DNA of 21,385 nt. It comes from a virus. Both the position numbers and the translations under genes were made by a program. Shown here in pieces: positions 1 to 7,063 of this stretch; the first letter of the stretch is position 1, and every line of letters begins with the position of its first letter. The notes under the pieces were generated by a model, which did not search any database, had not been told where the DNA came from, and was given only the letters and a program-made list of their open reading frames with translations. The DNA lies in the IMG/VR virus record IMGVR_UViG_3300018412_000060, positions 1 through 21,385 of that record. One strand, given 5' to 3'.

Positions 1-199
1 GATTAATAAGAGCTCTAATATCATTTCCTAAGGTTTCATTAAAAGCTAAGGCGTCTATTTCTTCATAAGCTCCTTTCCAAAGTTCAGTTTGCTTATTGAA
101 AACTGCAAAATATCCCTCTATTATCATTTCACCTTCTTGCTCTGCCCTGGTTTTTAGTTCTGTTTCTAAGCTTCTAGTTAATCTTTCTTTTCTACTCAC
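1..199 (-). CDS. HK97-family prohead protease, N-terminal part (cut by window edge)
   Basis: Reading the minus strand from a GTG at 197-199 gives an open frame to the window edge (about 66 residues). It begins MSRKERLTRSLETELKTRA and continues IIEGYFAVFNKQTELW, YEEIDALAF and NDIRALIN. The pattern 'I.GYF..FN..TEL...YEEI...AF...L..DIRAL.NH' is the typical N-terminus of the S78/U35 phage prohead proteases, which cut the scaffold and the major capsid N-terminus during head maturation. The active-site residues lie outside the window. An AGGTGG ribosome binding site lies upstream, and the GTG shares one base with the TAG stop of the portal gene, so the two are probably translationally coupled. Gene order portal-protease (capsid expected next) fits an HK97-type head module. 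Confidence 0.85.
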   Translation of the reverse strand, partial: MSRKERLTRSLETELKTRAEQEGEMIIEGYFAVFNKQTELWKGAYEEIDALAFNETLGNDIRALIN

Positions 200-1386
200 T
201 ATTTCTCACCACCTTTCAATTTATTCTGGTCTCCTATTTTTTCTAAAGGTATATAGTTTTCAAGAATTGTAAGCTCTGTTAATTCTTCTTTTGGAGATAA
301 TCCTATCCAGTCTCTAACTTCATTTCCTGTCATCAATCCTTTTACAAATAAATTAGACCCTACATCTGCCATGTCTTTTAGGTCATAGGCATACAAGGAT
401 CTACCGTTAAATTTAAAATATAAATCAGGGCTGTACAAAAGCTTTTTAGAAAGTTCCTGCTCCATACCTTTTGCTATTGGCATTATTGTTGAATTAATAA
501 AAGAGTTATACTCATCTTTGTTATATGATCCAACTCCTAACATAAAAGCAGGCACCCCTATCACTCCTGCTACTGTCTTTTTATCAATATCTACTGCTTC
601 ATTTATCGCTATATCATTTAGTGTCAGTGGCTTTACTTGCTCTACTTCTATCATCTCTGCTGGTATAATCCAAGGTTCTCCAGCTTGTGTACTCTTTAGA
701 TACTTATTAAATACCTCTGCTCTACCTTCATCTGAACTTAGCTCTGCTGTAAGTGCATCAACCTTCACAATTAGAGAAGGCATATACTTGCCTGTCATAA
801 AGCTATTCTTTGTCGCAGTAGCTTGTTTTAAATTATTTGCTATGTCTTTCAAAACAACTTTATAACCTTGTCCTATATATGGTTTTTCTGGATTTGGGTT
901 AATAATAAAATGTAAAATTTCATCATTTTTATATATCTTTGAATCTATTCTTACTGCGTAGCCGTTTGTCGCTTCTAAGAAGTTCACTTTACTTGGCGGA
1001 ATAGGTATCAAATCTTCAATCAAACCATTTCTTATAACTGGATAAACTATCGCGTTTCCTTCTCCTGGCAATAGCATTGAGTAAACTATGTTATATACCC
1101 AAGCCTTTCTTGTAAGAAGACTATACGGACTTATATCAATTTTTTTCGATAGTTCATTTCTTACCCTAACATCTCCATTTTCTGTATTTTGCATTAAGTG
1201 AATTGTCATTGATGAAACTAATTCAGCTATTTTTCCTACTGCTATTCTCACTTCTGGGTTATTTGCAAGAGTTGTGTAACCAGAAACACAGAGAGATTCA
1301 TACGCGTCAGTTGTTAAAAACCAGCTACTAGGAGTTTCTCTTGTGCTAGGAGCTGCTCTTGTGCTTCTTTTAAAAAGTACTCCCAT
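199..1386 (-). CDS. HK97-family phage portal protein
   Basis: This 395-residue protein forms the dodecameric portal at the head vertex through which DNA is packaged. Recognisable stretches are [20 protein letters not shown] (about residues 99-118), a proline-rich [11 protein letters not shown] loop (about 126-136), DEILHFI...P (about 154-164) and the C-terminal half with VPAFMLG (about 277-283) and [15 protein letters not shown]. All are typical of the Phage_portal family, and the length is usual. The start is ATG at 1384-1386 behind GGAGG with 10-nt spacing; an ATG four bases upstream is out of frame and closes after six codons. It lies between the small membrane protein gene and the prohead protease in one minus-strand operon. 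Confidence 0.93.
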   Translation of the reverse strand: MGVLFKRSTRAAPSTRETPSSWFLTTDAYESLCVSGYTTLANNPEVRIAVGKIAELVSSMTIHLMQNTENGDVRVRNELSKKIDISPYSLLTRKAWVYNIVYSMLLPGEGNAIVYPVIRNGLIEDLIPIPPSKVNFLEATNGYAVRIDSKIYKNDEILHFIINPNPEKPYIGQGYKVVLKDIANNLKQATATKNSFMTGKYMPSLIVKVDALTAELSSDEGRAEVFNKYLKSTQAGEPWIIPAEMIEVEQVKPLTLNDIAINEAVDIDKKTVAGVIGVPAFMLGVGSYNKDEYNSFINSTIMPIAKGMEQELSKKLLYSPDLYFKFNGRSLYAYDLKDMADVGSNLFVKGLMTGNEVRDWIGLSPKEELTELTILENYIPLEKIGDQNKLKGGEK

Positions 1387-1389
1387 CCA

Positions 1390-1551
1390 TTATTCACCTC
1401 CTCCCTTGAATGCAAGTAAAGCCATAACCATTAATAATATTCCTAAAACCAAAAAACCAATCCTTATATTCGTAAGGAAGGCTGCAGTAGAAATAAAAAT
1501 AACTCCTAAAATAAAAAGTATCTCTATTATATTTTCTTTAATTGTTTTCAT
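1390..1551 (-). CDS. small single-span membrane protein between terminase and portal
   Basis: This 53-codon minus-strand frame starts with ATG at 1549-1551, directly after the TAA of the large terminase, and ends with TAA at 1390-1392. The ribosome binding site is an AAAGGGGG run inside the end of the terminase gene. The product begins MKTIKENIIEILFILG and is mostly hydrophobic through about residue 46 (IGFLVLGILLMVMALLAF), with a charged lysine/glutamate start and a GGGE end. That predicts one or two membrane segments. Small hydrophobic proteins at this position occur in other phages of this type, but I know no assigned function. Its last bases contain the GGAGG that serves the portal gene. 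A plus-strand frame over the same bases (1343-1555) is a shadow. Confidence 0.7.
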   Translation of the reverse strand: MKTIKENIIEILFILGVIFISTAAFLTNIRIGFLVLGILLMVMALLAFKGGGE

Positions 1552-3327
1552 TTAATCATCGCCCCCTTTAAGCCACTTACTAGCTGTTCCGCTTTTCTCC
1601 ATACTTTTTATTTTTCTGACTGCAGCGAATACACTAGCATCAAATAAATCTATTCTTTGTGTGCCTCCATCTCCATCAACTTTTTCATATTGAATCATAT
1701 CATCGGTTTTTTCTATAGCCCTAACATTCTGTAAACAATACTCATATGCTTGTGAGTGTAAATAGTATAAATCTCCATCTTTTGCTTTCTTTTCTATTCT
1801 TCTAAACCCTTGAGATTTATTAATATATAACTGAGGTTCATCGATAACTCTAAAACCTGACTTTCTCATACCAATATAGAATTCTTGCCCAAATTTTCTA
1901 TCAAATCCTACTTGTTTAATATTGAATCCTTTTTTCTTCATTAATATAAACCAATTTATTATGTCCGAATAGTTAACAGTTGGAGTATTACACATTGTAA
2001 GATGCCCATCATCTTTCCAGCCAAAAAGAGGAATGTTGTCTTCTTCTGCTTTCTTGTAGGCCATTATCACTGGAAACCATGCATGAGTTATTACTATGTC
2101 CACATCTCTATATGTCCCGTTTTCATCTTTGTACGCATTCGCATAAGTTCCGTATAGTGCTGCAGCCGTTAAGTCATGTAGCTTAGATAAGTCTGCTCCT
2201 CCAAACCATTCTATTGGCAATCTTGCTAACTGATCTAAAGTCCAATTATATTTTTTATCGCTGTTTCTAAATTCATCCACATTAAAATATGCTCTCATTG
2301 CAGAAGTATAAATATTTAATTCTTTTGAAAAAAAATCTTTTCTTTGTTGTGGATCATTTTGAGCTTGATATGCCTCACTTACCATATCCTCTGGCCTTAT
2401 AGTTACTCCATAATTAGGGTTTGCTTTTTCATGCTCTATTGGATTTGTATAATCTACTTCTCCTTTTTCATCCTCATCTGCTTTAGTTATAAAAACAAAA
2501 TAAGCTTCATCAGTTGCAGTCTTATCTAATATTTTTTGACAATACTTAAGCCGGTTATAACAAAATGAATTCATGTTATCCCCGGCTGTGGTTATGCCTA
2601 TCATTAATTTATTTGTATAAGCTTTCATAGCTTCTTTGATTATGTTGTACTGCTTTGGACTTTTATATGCATGAACTTCATCTGCTATGCCTACATTACA
2701 GTTAAGTGAATCTTGTCTATCCGGGTTAGCCGCTAAGGCTTTTATATATATTGAGCCATCTCCTAAATCTCCAGATATTGAATGTTCTTGATTATTATCT
2801 AAAATCCTAAAGTTTTCTTTCTCTCCCATTTTTTCAAGGTTGAAGTTTATAAAATTCCAACTTTGTAAAGATTGTTCAAGAGCAGCTCCAACTATATAAA
2901 TTTTGGAACCTGATTTTCTTCCTAGTAATCCTAGCGCCCAAGTAAGGGCACCTACAAATCTCGTCTTACCATTTTTTCTAGGAATAAATATAAAGGCTTC
3001 TTTGAATCTTCTTATCACAGTTCCTTTAAGATAGAATCCTAACAAATTATATACTATAAATTTTTGCCACGGTTCTAATAAAAAGGGCTCTCCTCTGAGC
3101 GGAGTTCCATCTAATTTTTCTCCTTGGTCATGCACAAAAGTTTTTTCAATTATTTGGATTACAAATTCTGCATCTTTAGGGTTGAAATCATACTGTGTAT
3201 TTTCTAAATCATTAATAAATCTATTACAGGCTTGAATAAGTTCTTTACAAGCAACTTTTTTCCCATTGACTATACTTGTAGCATAGTCTAATACTGTAGA
3301 ATAATTTTTATATTTGTTATAATTCAT
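1552..3327 (-). CDS. terL: phage terminase large subunit
   Basis: This 591-residue packaging motor has an N-terminal ATPase and a C-terminal nuclease. The Walker A-like motif is FIPRKNGKT (residues about 114-122), Walker B with catalytic Glu is NVGIADE (211-217), and the nuclease acidic positions fit [10 protein letters not shown] (about residue 380), VGFDRKFG and the late LFDASV motif. The sequence matches the Terminase_1 family in length and order. The start ATG immediately follows the TAA of the small subunit gene, with only a weak Shine-Dalgarno sequence, so translation is probably coupled to terS. The protein works with the P27-type small subunit and, by family knowledge, with the nearby HNH endonuclease in cos-type packaging. 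Confidence 0.95.
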   Translation of the reverse strand: MNYNKYKNYSTVLDYATSIVNGKKVACKELIQACNRFINDLENTQYDFNPKDAEFVIQIIEKTFVHDQGEKLDGTPLRGEPFLLEPWQKFIVYNLLGFYLKGTVIRRFKEAFIFIPRKNGKTRFVGALTWALGLLGRKSGSKIYIVGAALEQSLQSWNFINFNLEKMGEKENFRILDNNQEHSISGDLGDGSIYIKALAANPDRQDSLNCNVGIADEVHAYKSPKQYNIIKEAMKAYTNKLMIGITTAGDNMNSFCYNRLKYCQKILDKTATDEAYFVFITKADEDEKGEVDYTNPIEHEKANPNYGVTIRPEDMVSEAYQAQNDPQQRKDFFSKELNIYTSAMRAYFNVDEFRNSDKKYNWTLDQLARLPIEWFGGADLSKLHDLTAAALYGTYANAYKDENGTYRDVDIVITHAWFPVIMAYKKAEEDNIPLFGWKDDGHLTMCNTPTVNYSDIINWFILMKKKGFNIKQVGFDRKFGQEFYIGMRKSGFRVIDEPQLYINKSQGFRRIEKKAKDGDLYYLHSQAYEYCLQNVRAIEKTDDMIQYEKVDGDGGTQRIDLFDASVFAAVRKIKSMEKSGTASKWLKGGDD

Positions 3328-3684
3328 TTATTTCAACTCACTTAATATGCTGGCTAGTTTAGATTTGCTAGCTTTCTCTGCCGTGACATTCTCCAGGGAC
3401 TTTGGATTGAGACAAAGTATATTTGAGTATGTTGCTATATCCATCCTTAGTTTTTCCATCGCAGAAAATAAAGGAGTCTTTCTCATATTAGTAGCTCCAG
3501 CTTTGTTTGTATATTCTTCTTCAATTTGATAACCGTCATCCATAAACATTTCTTCAAAGTATTCATATTGGTGAAGCATACCTGCAAAAATATTAATCAC
3601 ATTTTTATATTCTGGCTTATAGATGCCCAAGGTTTTCATCTGTTTAATAATTTCATTTTTTATTGTCACTTGCTTCCTTGCCAT
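3328..3684 (-). CDS. terS: phage terminase small subunit, P27 family
   Basis: This 118-residue protein is expected to recognise the packaging site and load the large subunit. The start is ATG at 3682-3684 with GGGGTG five bases upstream. The features fit P27/Terminase_4: a short charged N-terminus (MARKQVTIKNEIIKQMK), a helical middle with YFEEMFMDDGYQIEEEYTNK, the motif NMRKTPLFSAMEKLRMDIATY and a C-terminal LCLNPKSLE with a lysine-rich tail. The NP.....M.K.....Y...LCL.P..R/K layout is what identifies this family. Its TAA abuts the ATG of the large subunit. The neighbours on both sides (HNH nuclease upstream, large terminase downstream) agree with the call. Confidence 0.85.
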   Translation of the reverse strand: MARKQVTIKNEIIKQMKTLGIYKPEYKNVINIFAGMLHQYEYFEEMFMDDGYQIEEEYTNKAGATNMRKTPLFSAMEKLRMDIATYSNILCLNPKSLENVTAEKASKSKLASILSELK

Positions 3685-3760
3685 CTCATCACCCCATTTC
3701 TAAAAATTATCACTCTATTGGAGAGAGTTTTCCTTCCCCGATTCCTTTAAGTCTATTATT

Positions 3761-4051
3761 TTATGTCAAGACAGGGGGGCTATGCTTATATATTCGCTCT
3801 ACTAGTTGCAATCCCTTATCTGTAAGTCCGTCAGTGTTTCTGTCATGGAAAGTATTATGGCAATTTGCGCAACAGCTATATAAGTTATTTATATTAAATC
3901 TTAACTCCGGATATTTAGATGCAGGTTTAATGTGGTGAACTGTATTTGCTAATGTAGTCTTCCCATATCTTTTACACTCTCTACATAAATATTCATCTCT
4001 TCTTAGCGCCTTGGCTCTTATCTTTTTCCATTTCATACTTTTATAATCCAT
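3761..4051 (-). CDS. phage HNH endonuclease (packaging-associated)
   Basis: This 96-residue protein carries a complete HNH fold signature: CRECKRYG (zinc CxxC, about residues 23-26), VHHIKP with the catalytic histidine pair (about 38-43), NLYSCCANCHNTFH with the central Asn and a second CxxC (about 56-69). The start is ATG at 4049-4051 behind GAGAGG with 10-nt spacing. Small HNH proteins encoded next to the terminase genes are known parts of many cos-phage packaging machines, where they stimulate the terminase nicking activity; the position here, directly upstream of terS, fits that. The 76 bases between this gene and terS hold only a weak ACTCT/AGAGT hairpin (3711-3727). Confidence 0.9.
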   Translation of the reverse strand: MDYKSMKWKKIRAKALRRDEYLCRECKRYGKTTLANTVHHIKPASKYPELRFNINNLYSCCANCHNTFHDRNTDGLTDKGLQLVERIYKHSPPVLT

Positions 4052-4080
4052 TAATCAAATACCTCTCAAAATAATTTTAA

Positions 4081-4123
4081 ATAAAATATCCCACATGCTG
4101 TTAAGCATAATGGGATATTTTAT
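4081..4123 (-). terminator. strong hairpin terminator downstream of the Ltp-type gene
   Basis: A 13-bp perfect inverted repeat (arms 4081-4093 and 4111-4123, ATAAAATATCCCA and its complement) holds an inner 5-bp stem ATGCT/AGCAT. It is AT-rich at the base, so either strand would give a U-rich tail. It follows the stop codon of the minus-strand Ltp-type gene by only a few bases and separates it from the HNH/terminase operon. Confidence 0.8.
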
Positions 4124-4127
4124 TAAT

Positions 4128-4631
4128 TTAATTTAAATTGTCTATAGCATATTGGGCTTCTTCAGCTGTAAATTGTTCGCCGTGTTCCGATGTTAATTGA
4201 TCATATATACCTGAATTAGACATAGACATAGTTTCAGCATATGTTTCTGCTTTCTTTAGCGCATTTGCTTTCCAGTCTGCTTTCATATTATCAATTGCAT
4301 ACTGCGCTGCGTCTTCAGGAAACTTTTCTCCATACTCTGAAGTCAATTGTTTAAACACCCCCGCCTTTGACATATACATTGTTGACGCATATAATTCTGC
4401 CTTCTTTAGTGCTGCTTTATATTCTCTTGGGACATCTTCAACTACTTCGGTTGCTTCTTCTACTGGCTCTGCTTGTGGTTCTTCTACTTTTTTATCAGTG
4501 CTTGCGGCTTCATTTATTGTTGGTTCAACATCATCTTTCCCTAAGCTACCTAGAAGACTAATTAAAAAAATAACCACTAAAATTATAAACCACCATCTTT
4601 TGAAAATAGGTTTTTTCTTTTTTACATCCAT
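4128..4631 (-). CDS. Ltp-type membrane protein, candidate superinfection-exclusion moron
   Basis: The frame is open further upstream, but the real start is ATG at 4629-4631, nine bases after GGGGG, giving 167 residues beginning MDVKKKKPIFKRWWF. The protein has a basic N-terminus, one membrane segment (FIILVVIFLISLLG, about residues 15-28), an acidic proline/glutamate linker, then two copies of an about 40-residue repeat. These begin ALKKAELYASTMYMSK and ALKKAETYAETMSMSN, and each ends AQYAIDN. The repeats match the Ltp/'host cell surface-exposed lipoprotein' family (PF07553), whose phage TP-J34 member blocks DNA injection by related phages. There is no lipobox cysteine, so anchoring here should be by a membrane helix, with the repeats outside. 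The gene has terminators on both sides and its own candidate promoter: a classic moron layout. The function is inferred from the family. Confidence 0.8.
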   Translation of the reverse strand: MDVKKKKPIFKRWWFIILVVIFLISLLGSLGKDDVEPTINEAASTDKKVEEPQAEPVEEATEVVEDVPREYKAALKKAELYASTMYMSKAGVFKQLTSEYGEKFPEDAAQYAIDNMKADWKANALKKAETYAETMSMSNSGIYDQLTSEHGEQFTAEEAQYAIDNLN

Positions 4632-4662
4632 TACAATATTCCCCCTTATATTTGATACCTCT

Positions 4663-4691
4663 ATAATACCAAATATTTGAAATATTATAAA
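4663..4691 (-). promoter_or_regulatory. candidate promoter for the Ltp-type gene
   Basis: On the minus strand TTTATA (4686-4691) and TATTAT (4663-4668) are separated by 17 bases, about 30 bases upstream of the start codon. The -10 box is good and the -35 weak. The surroundings are AT-rich, so chance matches are possible. Confidence 0.4.
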
Positions 4692-4765
4692 ATATTTTCC
4701 ATGTTCCATGAACCAACCCAAATGACCGTATGTATAGGATATACTTTTCACTCGACCTATGAATT

Positions 4766-4802
4766 AAAAATATAAATCCCATCTACATAGTAAATGGGAT
4801 TT
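4766..4802 (-). terminator. hairpin terminator upstream of the Ltp-type gene
   Basis: A 9-bp inverted repeat (AAATCCCAT at 4774-4782, complement at 4794-4802, 11-base loop) is followed on the minus strand by a T-rich run ending at 4766. It would stop minus-strand transcription coming from the late-promoter region or the ArpU-like gene and so insulates the Ltp-type gene. A second small hairpin (CCAGG/CCTGG, 4809-4824) lies just upstream. Confidence 0.6.
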
Positions 4803-4860
4803 CAGTTCCCAGGTTTCGTCCTGGATTGTTAGGATGATTTTATGAAGTAACCCACTTACA

Positions 4861-4866
4861 ATTATA
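4861..4866 (-). promoter_or_regulatory. -10 box of candidate activator-dependent late promoter
   Basis: A perfect TATAAT on the minus strand (4861-4866) has no recognisable -35 hexamer at 16-18 bases. Instead, a triple 11-bp repeat covers roughly -38 to -70. This is the arrangement expected for a promoter that needs an activator, and the ArpU-like regulator is encoded immediately upstream. Confidence 0.5.
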
Positions 4867-4891
4867 ACTCACAATTACCTAAAAATACTGC

Positions 4892-4924
4892 CATAAAACT
4901 GACATAAAACTGACACGAAACTGA
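4892..4924. repeat. three tandem 11-bp repeats upstream of the late-promoter -10 box
   Basis: Plus strand CATAAAACTGA (4892-4902), CATAAAACTGA (4903-4913) and CACGAAACTGA (4914-4924), followed by a partial CATT. On the minus strand the core reads TCAGTTTTATG. The spacing of one helical turn would place a bound protein on one DNA face. The likely binder is the ArpU-like regulator or the small terminase. Confidence 0.85.
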
Positions 4925-4929
4925 CATTG

Positions 4930-5403
4930 CTAAATAGATCTAATAATAGGCATGTCCTCTTCAAGTGCTCTAATTCCAAATAAACCTATCTTTATTTTAT
5001 TAATTGCATTATGTTTTATTCTGTGTGCTTGCCTCTCAGAGATGTTTATTTTATCTGATATTTGAATCCAGTTCATGGAGTCAAAGTACTTCATCTGAAT
5101 AATTTCTCTTTCTTCATCACTAAGTAAAGATAAGCTCATTTCTATGCTATTTATTTTAGATTTAAGCTTTTTAATGTTTTGTGTAATGCTATTTATCATT
5201 TCTAGATTTAAAATGGCTGCAGCCTCAATTGGTTGTGAAATTTTATAGGTTTTACAGGTAGAAACTCCCTCATAGTTTATAGCAATTACTCCATCATCTA
5301 ATTGAATCTCATGTAGCTCCTTTAACTTAATCTCAAGATTAGCCTTAAGATAGTTGTAATTGTATAGAATCTTCTCAGTCCCTTTATAGTAATCAGCCTT
5401 CAT
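4930..5403 (-). CDS. ArpU/sigma-region-4-like phage late transcription regulator
   Basis: This 157-residue protein has a C-terminal helix-turn-helix of sigma-70 region 4 type: LSDEEREIIQMKYFDSMNW (about residues 94-112) leading into IQISDKINISERQAHRIKHN (about 113-132). The N-terminal half is helical and lysine-rich, with a conserved-looking YNYLKANLEIKLKEL. This is the architecture of the ArpU/RinA/DUF1492-type regulators that clostridial and other Firmicute phages place between the early genes and the terminase genes to activate late transcription. The start is ATG at 5401-5403 behind GGAGGG. It lies just downstream of the early-operon terminator (5419-5457), so it is made by read-through or from an unseen promoter. 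It reads towards the triple repeats and TATAAT box at 4861-4924. Confidence 0.8.
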   Translation of the reverse strand: MKADYYKGTEKILYNYNYLKANLEIKLKELHEIQLDDGVIAINYEGVSTCKTYKISQPIEAAAILNLEMINSITQNIKKLKSKINSIEMSLSLLSDEEREIIQMKYFDSMNWIQISDKINISERQAHRIKHNAINKIKIGLFGIRALEEDMPIIRSI

Positions 5404-5418
5404 ATCTAGCCCTCCCTC

Positions 5419-5457
5419 AAAAAAGAAAAATCCCAGGAAGAATTACTTATCCTGGGA
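5419..5457 (-). terminator. intrinsic terminator of the early operon
   Basis: Minus strand: stem TCCCAGGA (5450-5457) and its complement (5431-5438), 11-base loop, followed by five T, one C and six T. The stop codon of the Com-like gene lies in the loop. This is the strongest terminator of the early region and separates it from the late regulator. Confidence 0.88.
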
Positions 5458-5610
5458 CTCTTGGTCCTCTGTCTTTTTAATTTTAACTTTATATTTATAT
5501 TGAAACTTGCATCTTGGACATTTTATTTCAATATCAAAATCATTATGTTTAGTAATAACATTAACTCTCCCCAAAAGCTTATTACAGCTCCTACACTTAA
5601 TTTCTGTCAT
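5443..5610 (-). CDS. Com-like zinc-finger protein
   Basis: A 55-codon minus-strand frame starts with ATG at 5608-5610, which overlaps the TGA of the RusA gene (ATGA), with AGGAGG upstream. The product begins MTEIKCRSCNKLLGRV and continues FDIEIKCPRCKFQYKYK, giving two CxxC knuckles (residues 6-9 and 31-34) and a charged tail. This matches the Com family (PF10122), named after the Mu regulator that binds the mom mRNA. No mom-like gene is visible, and free-standing Com-like proteins in Firmicute phages have no assigned target. A role in RNA or DNA binding is inferred from the zinc ribbon. It is the last gene of the early operon. Confidence 0.75.
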   Translation of the reverse strand: MTEIKCRSCNKLLGRVNVITKHNDFDIEIKCPRCKFQYKYKVKIKKTEDQESQDK

Positions 5611-6110
5611 ATAGCCTCCTGAATAAGTACTTCAACACGAGCATTTTCTGAATAAAATTTACTAACACTAATATCAACTAGTTGACTATCATCATGATAT
5701 GCAAGCTTATTAAGAGCATCAGTAACAATCTTAATAATATTATCTCCATCAGGCTTCTTAACAGGTCTAACTTCTCCTGCTGCCATCATAGCCTTAATCT
5801 TATTACTCTTAGACTTAGGAATACTAAAATATGCAACAATACTAGCTCTAAGCTGACCTTCTAGTGGAACAAATGAATTACCATAACTTAAAACAAAACA
5901 TTCCTTAACCCAGTTTTCATAATTTAGCGTCTTTTGTGGAGTAAATGTTCCAAATCGTGTTACTCGTGGTCTAGCTTTAGCAACAGGCTCTCCCTTAATT
6001 TCAAATGCTATGATAGGCATATTTATATTTTCGCATTCAGCAGCATCAGCTTGCTCTTTTTTTCTTATTAGATAATCTTGGTATTCTTCCATTGTCATTC
6101 TTATGGCCAA
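5607..6110 (-). CDS. rusA: RusA-family Holliday junction resolvase
   Basis: This 167-residue protein cuts four-way junctions left by recombination or replication, so that DNA can be packaged. The RusA core begins at IIAFEIKGEPVAKARPRVTR (residues 33-52) and includes the catalytic acidic cluster KPDGDNIIKIVTDALN...HDDSQLVD (about 118-146), matching the three essential aspartates of the family. About 30 residues precede the core. The frame opens with TTG at 6108-6110, nine bases after AGGGG; the first ATG (6096-6098) is too far from any Shine-Dalgarno sequence, so I choose TTG. The gene overlaps the end of its upstream neighbour by 65 bases and the Com-like gene by four. Confidence 0.9.
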   Translation of the reverse strand: MAIRMTMEEYQDYLIRKKEQADAAECENINMPIIAFEIKGEPVAKARPRVTRFGTFTPQKTLNYENWVKECFVLSYGNSFVPLEGQLRASIVAYFSIPKSKSNKIKAMMAAGEVRPVKKPDGDNIIKIVTDALNKLAYHDDSQLVDISVSKFYSENARVEVLIQEAI

Positions 6111-6297
6111 TGTTTCTCACCCCTCTAGTTTGCTTAAGTGCTAATTCTGCTAGTAACCTTCTAAGAGTAGTACTTTCAACTTTGCCCCAGCTACCATCTT
6201 CTCTTTTTCTTTGTGCGAAGCAGTCTGGCTTTCCATTTTCTAAGATTGAAACCTTGCTGATTCTATATTCAAAACTCTTAGTCTTAACACTAATCAT
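6046..6297 (-). CDS. conserved-type phage protein, unknown function
   Basis: I do not recognise this 83-residue protein. The start ATG at 6295-6297 (MISVKTKSFEYRISKVS) lies seven bases after GGAGG, and the longer upstream reading is unsupported. The N-terminal half looks like a small beta-rich module (SILENGKPDCFAQRKREDGS) and the C-terminus is very basic (GRIPRLSNKKKRAS). It sits between a 50-residue protein and RusA in the early operon, overlapping RusA by 65 bases. The basic tail may bind nucleic acid; this is only an inference. Confidence 0.6.
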   Translation of the reverse strand: MISVKTKSFEYRISKVSILENGKPDCFAQRKREDGSWGKVESTTLRRLLAELALKQTRGVRNIGHKNDNGRIPRLSNKKKRAS

Positions 6298-6298
6298 T

Positions 6299-6451
6299 TC
6301 ATTTCCTCCTAGCATGTTTGAATTTATGAGTGAACTTAGCACCCTTTGAATCCCTAGTATAGTAATCTATTTCTTTTTCAATCATTCTTTTATTTAACTT
6401 ATTTAAGTACTGCATATGTGAAACTCTAGAAACAAATTCTTCTTTAGTCAT
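6299..6451 (-). CDS. small basic phage protein, unknown function
   Basis: This 50-codon minus-strand frame starts ATG at 6449-6451, overlapping the TAA of the upstream 80-residue gene, and ends TGA at 6299-6301. GAGGTG lies about 12 bases upstream, a loose fit. The product begins MTKEEFVSRVSHMQYLNKLN and ends KFKHARRK: helical, strongly basic, no cysteine. The last codons carry the AGGAGG that serves the next gene, an arrangement repeated across this operon, which supports its being translated. No family recognised. Confidence 0.6.
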   Translation of the reverse strand: MTKEEFVSRVSHMQYLNKLNKRMIEKEIDYYTRDSKGAKFTHKFKHARRK

Positions 6452-6686
6452 TTGTATTCACCTCTGATTTACTGTCATACATAGCCTGAGCAGTTTCTCT
6501 TAGCTTAGTAATTCTTTTATCACCAAATTTAAATTCTTTTCTTAGTGCAGCTTCGATAAGTTCCTCAGTCTCATCGACATGTTGCTGTACTAATGATTCA
6601 AGAAATATTTCAAACTGTCCTAGAGACATTTTGTTTATTTGCTTATACCAGTTTCTTGTTTTCTCTCTCTTCTGGGTTCTGTTCAT
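6444..6686 (-). CDS. small helical phage protein, unknown function
   Basis: This 80-residue protein starts at ATG 6684-6686 behind AGGAGG. It is predicted all-helical and highly charged: NRTQKREKTRNWYKQINKMS, then LGQFEIFLESLVQQHVDETE and LRKEFKFGDKRITKLRETAQ. No motif or family is recognised. It follows the dUTPase/MazG-like gene by nine bases and overlaps the next gene by eight, so it is clearly part of the early operon. Confidence 0.6.
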   Translation of the reverse strand: MNRTQKREKTRNWYKQINKMSLGQFEIFLESLVQQHVDETEELIEAALRKEFKFGDKRITKLRETAQAMYDSKSEVNTND

Positions 6687-6695
6687 GATATCCTC

Positions 6696-7049
6696 CTAGT
6701 ATCCGTTTTCCTGCCTTCTGAGGTTCTCTTGAAACTTTTCTAGGTAAGCTGTTTCCAAGTCAGCTCCTGAATAACCTAATGTATGAGTTATCGATAATAG
6801 AAAATGAAGAACATCTGCTAACTCTTCCAATGTGTTACCACCTACTTTTTTATTATTTTTCCAGTACTTATGTAAATCTTGCTCATTACACACTTCTGCA
6901 AGTTCTACTACAAGTCCAAGAAGTCTATGAGTTATAAAATCTTTATGATCTAAATAAAATCCTAGTTTATCCGAGTGATTACTGTTGTAATTCTTAATAA
7001 CAACATCATCCAGGTATTTCTGTTTTACAACTAATTGATTAAGGTCCAT
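6696..7049 (-). CDS. all-alpha dUTPase / MazG-like nucleotide pyrophosphohydrolase
   Basis: This 117-residue protein fits the phage dUTPase_2/MazG-like all-alpha NTP pyrophosphatases, which hydrolyse dUTP or similar nucleotides to the monophosphate and keep uracil or damaged bases out of phage DNA. Visible motifs are HRLLGLVVELAEVCNE with the metal-binding E..E(N/E) pattern (about residues 41-56), HKYWK (about 60-64) and EELADVLHFLLS with the second acidic motif (about 75-86). The family is known to work as a dimer with magnesium. The start is ATG at 7047-7049 behind an AAGGAGT-like site. It lies next to SSB, a usual neighbourhood. Whether dUTP is the true substrate cannot be told from sequence. 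Confidence 0.8.
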   Translation of the reverse strand: MDLNQLVVKQKYLDDVVIKNYNSNHSDKLGFYLDHKDFITHRLLGLVVELAEVCNEQDLHKYWKNNKKVGGNTLEELADVLHFLLSITHTLGYSGADLETAYLEKFQENLRRQENGY

Positions 7050-7063
7050 ATTCTACTCCTTAT

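Noticed and set aside
518-865. Plus-strand open frame opposite the portal gene
   Set aside because: It is a shadow of the well-identified portal protein; its translation is low-complexity and has no ribosome binding site support.
2344-2529. Plus-strand frame opposite the large terminase
   Set aside because: Hydrophobic nonsense-like sequence antisense to a conserved gene; no start signal.
3711-3727. ACTCT/AGAGT hairpin between the HNH and small terminase genes as a terminator
   Set aside because: Only 5 bp and within an operon whose genes need to be co-transcribed; too weak to call.
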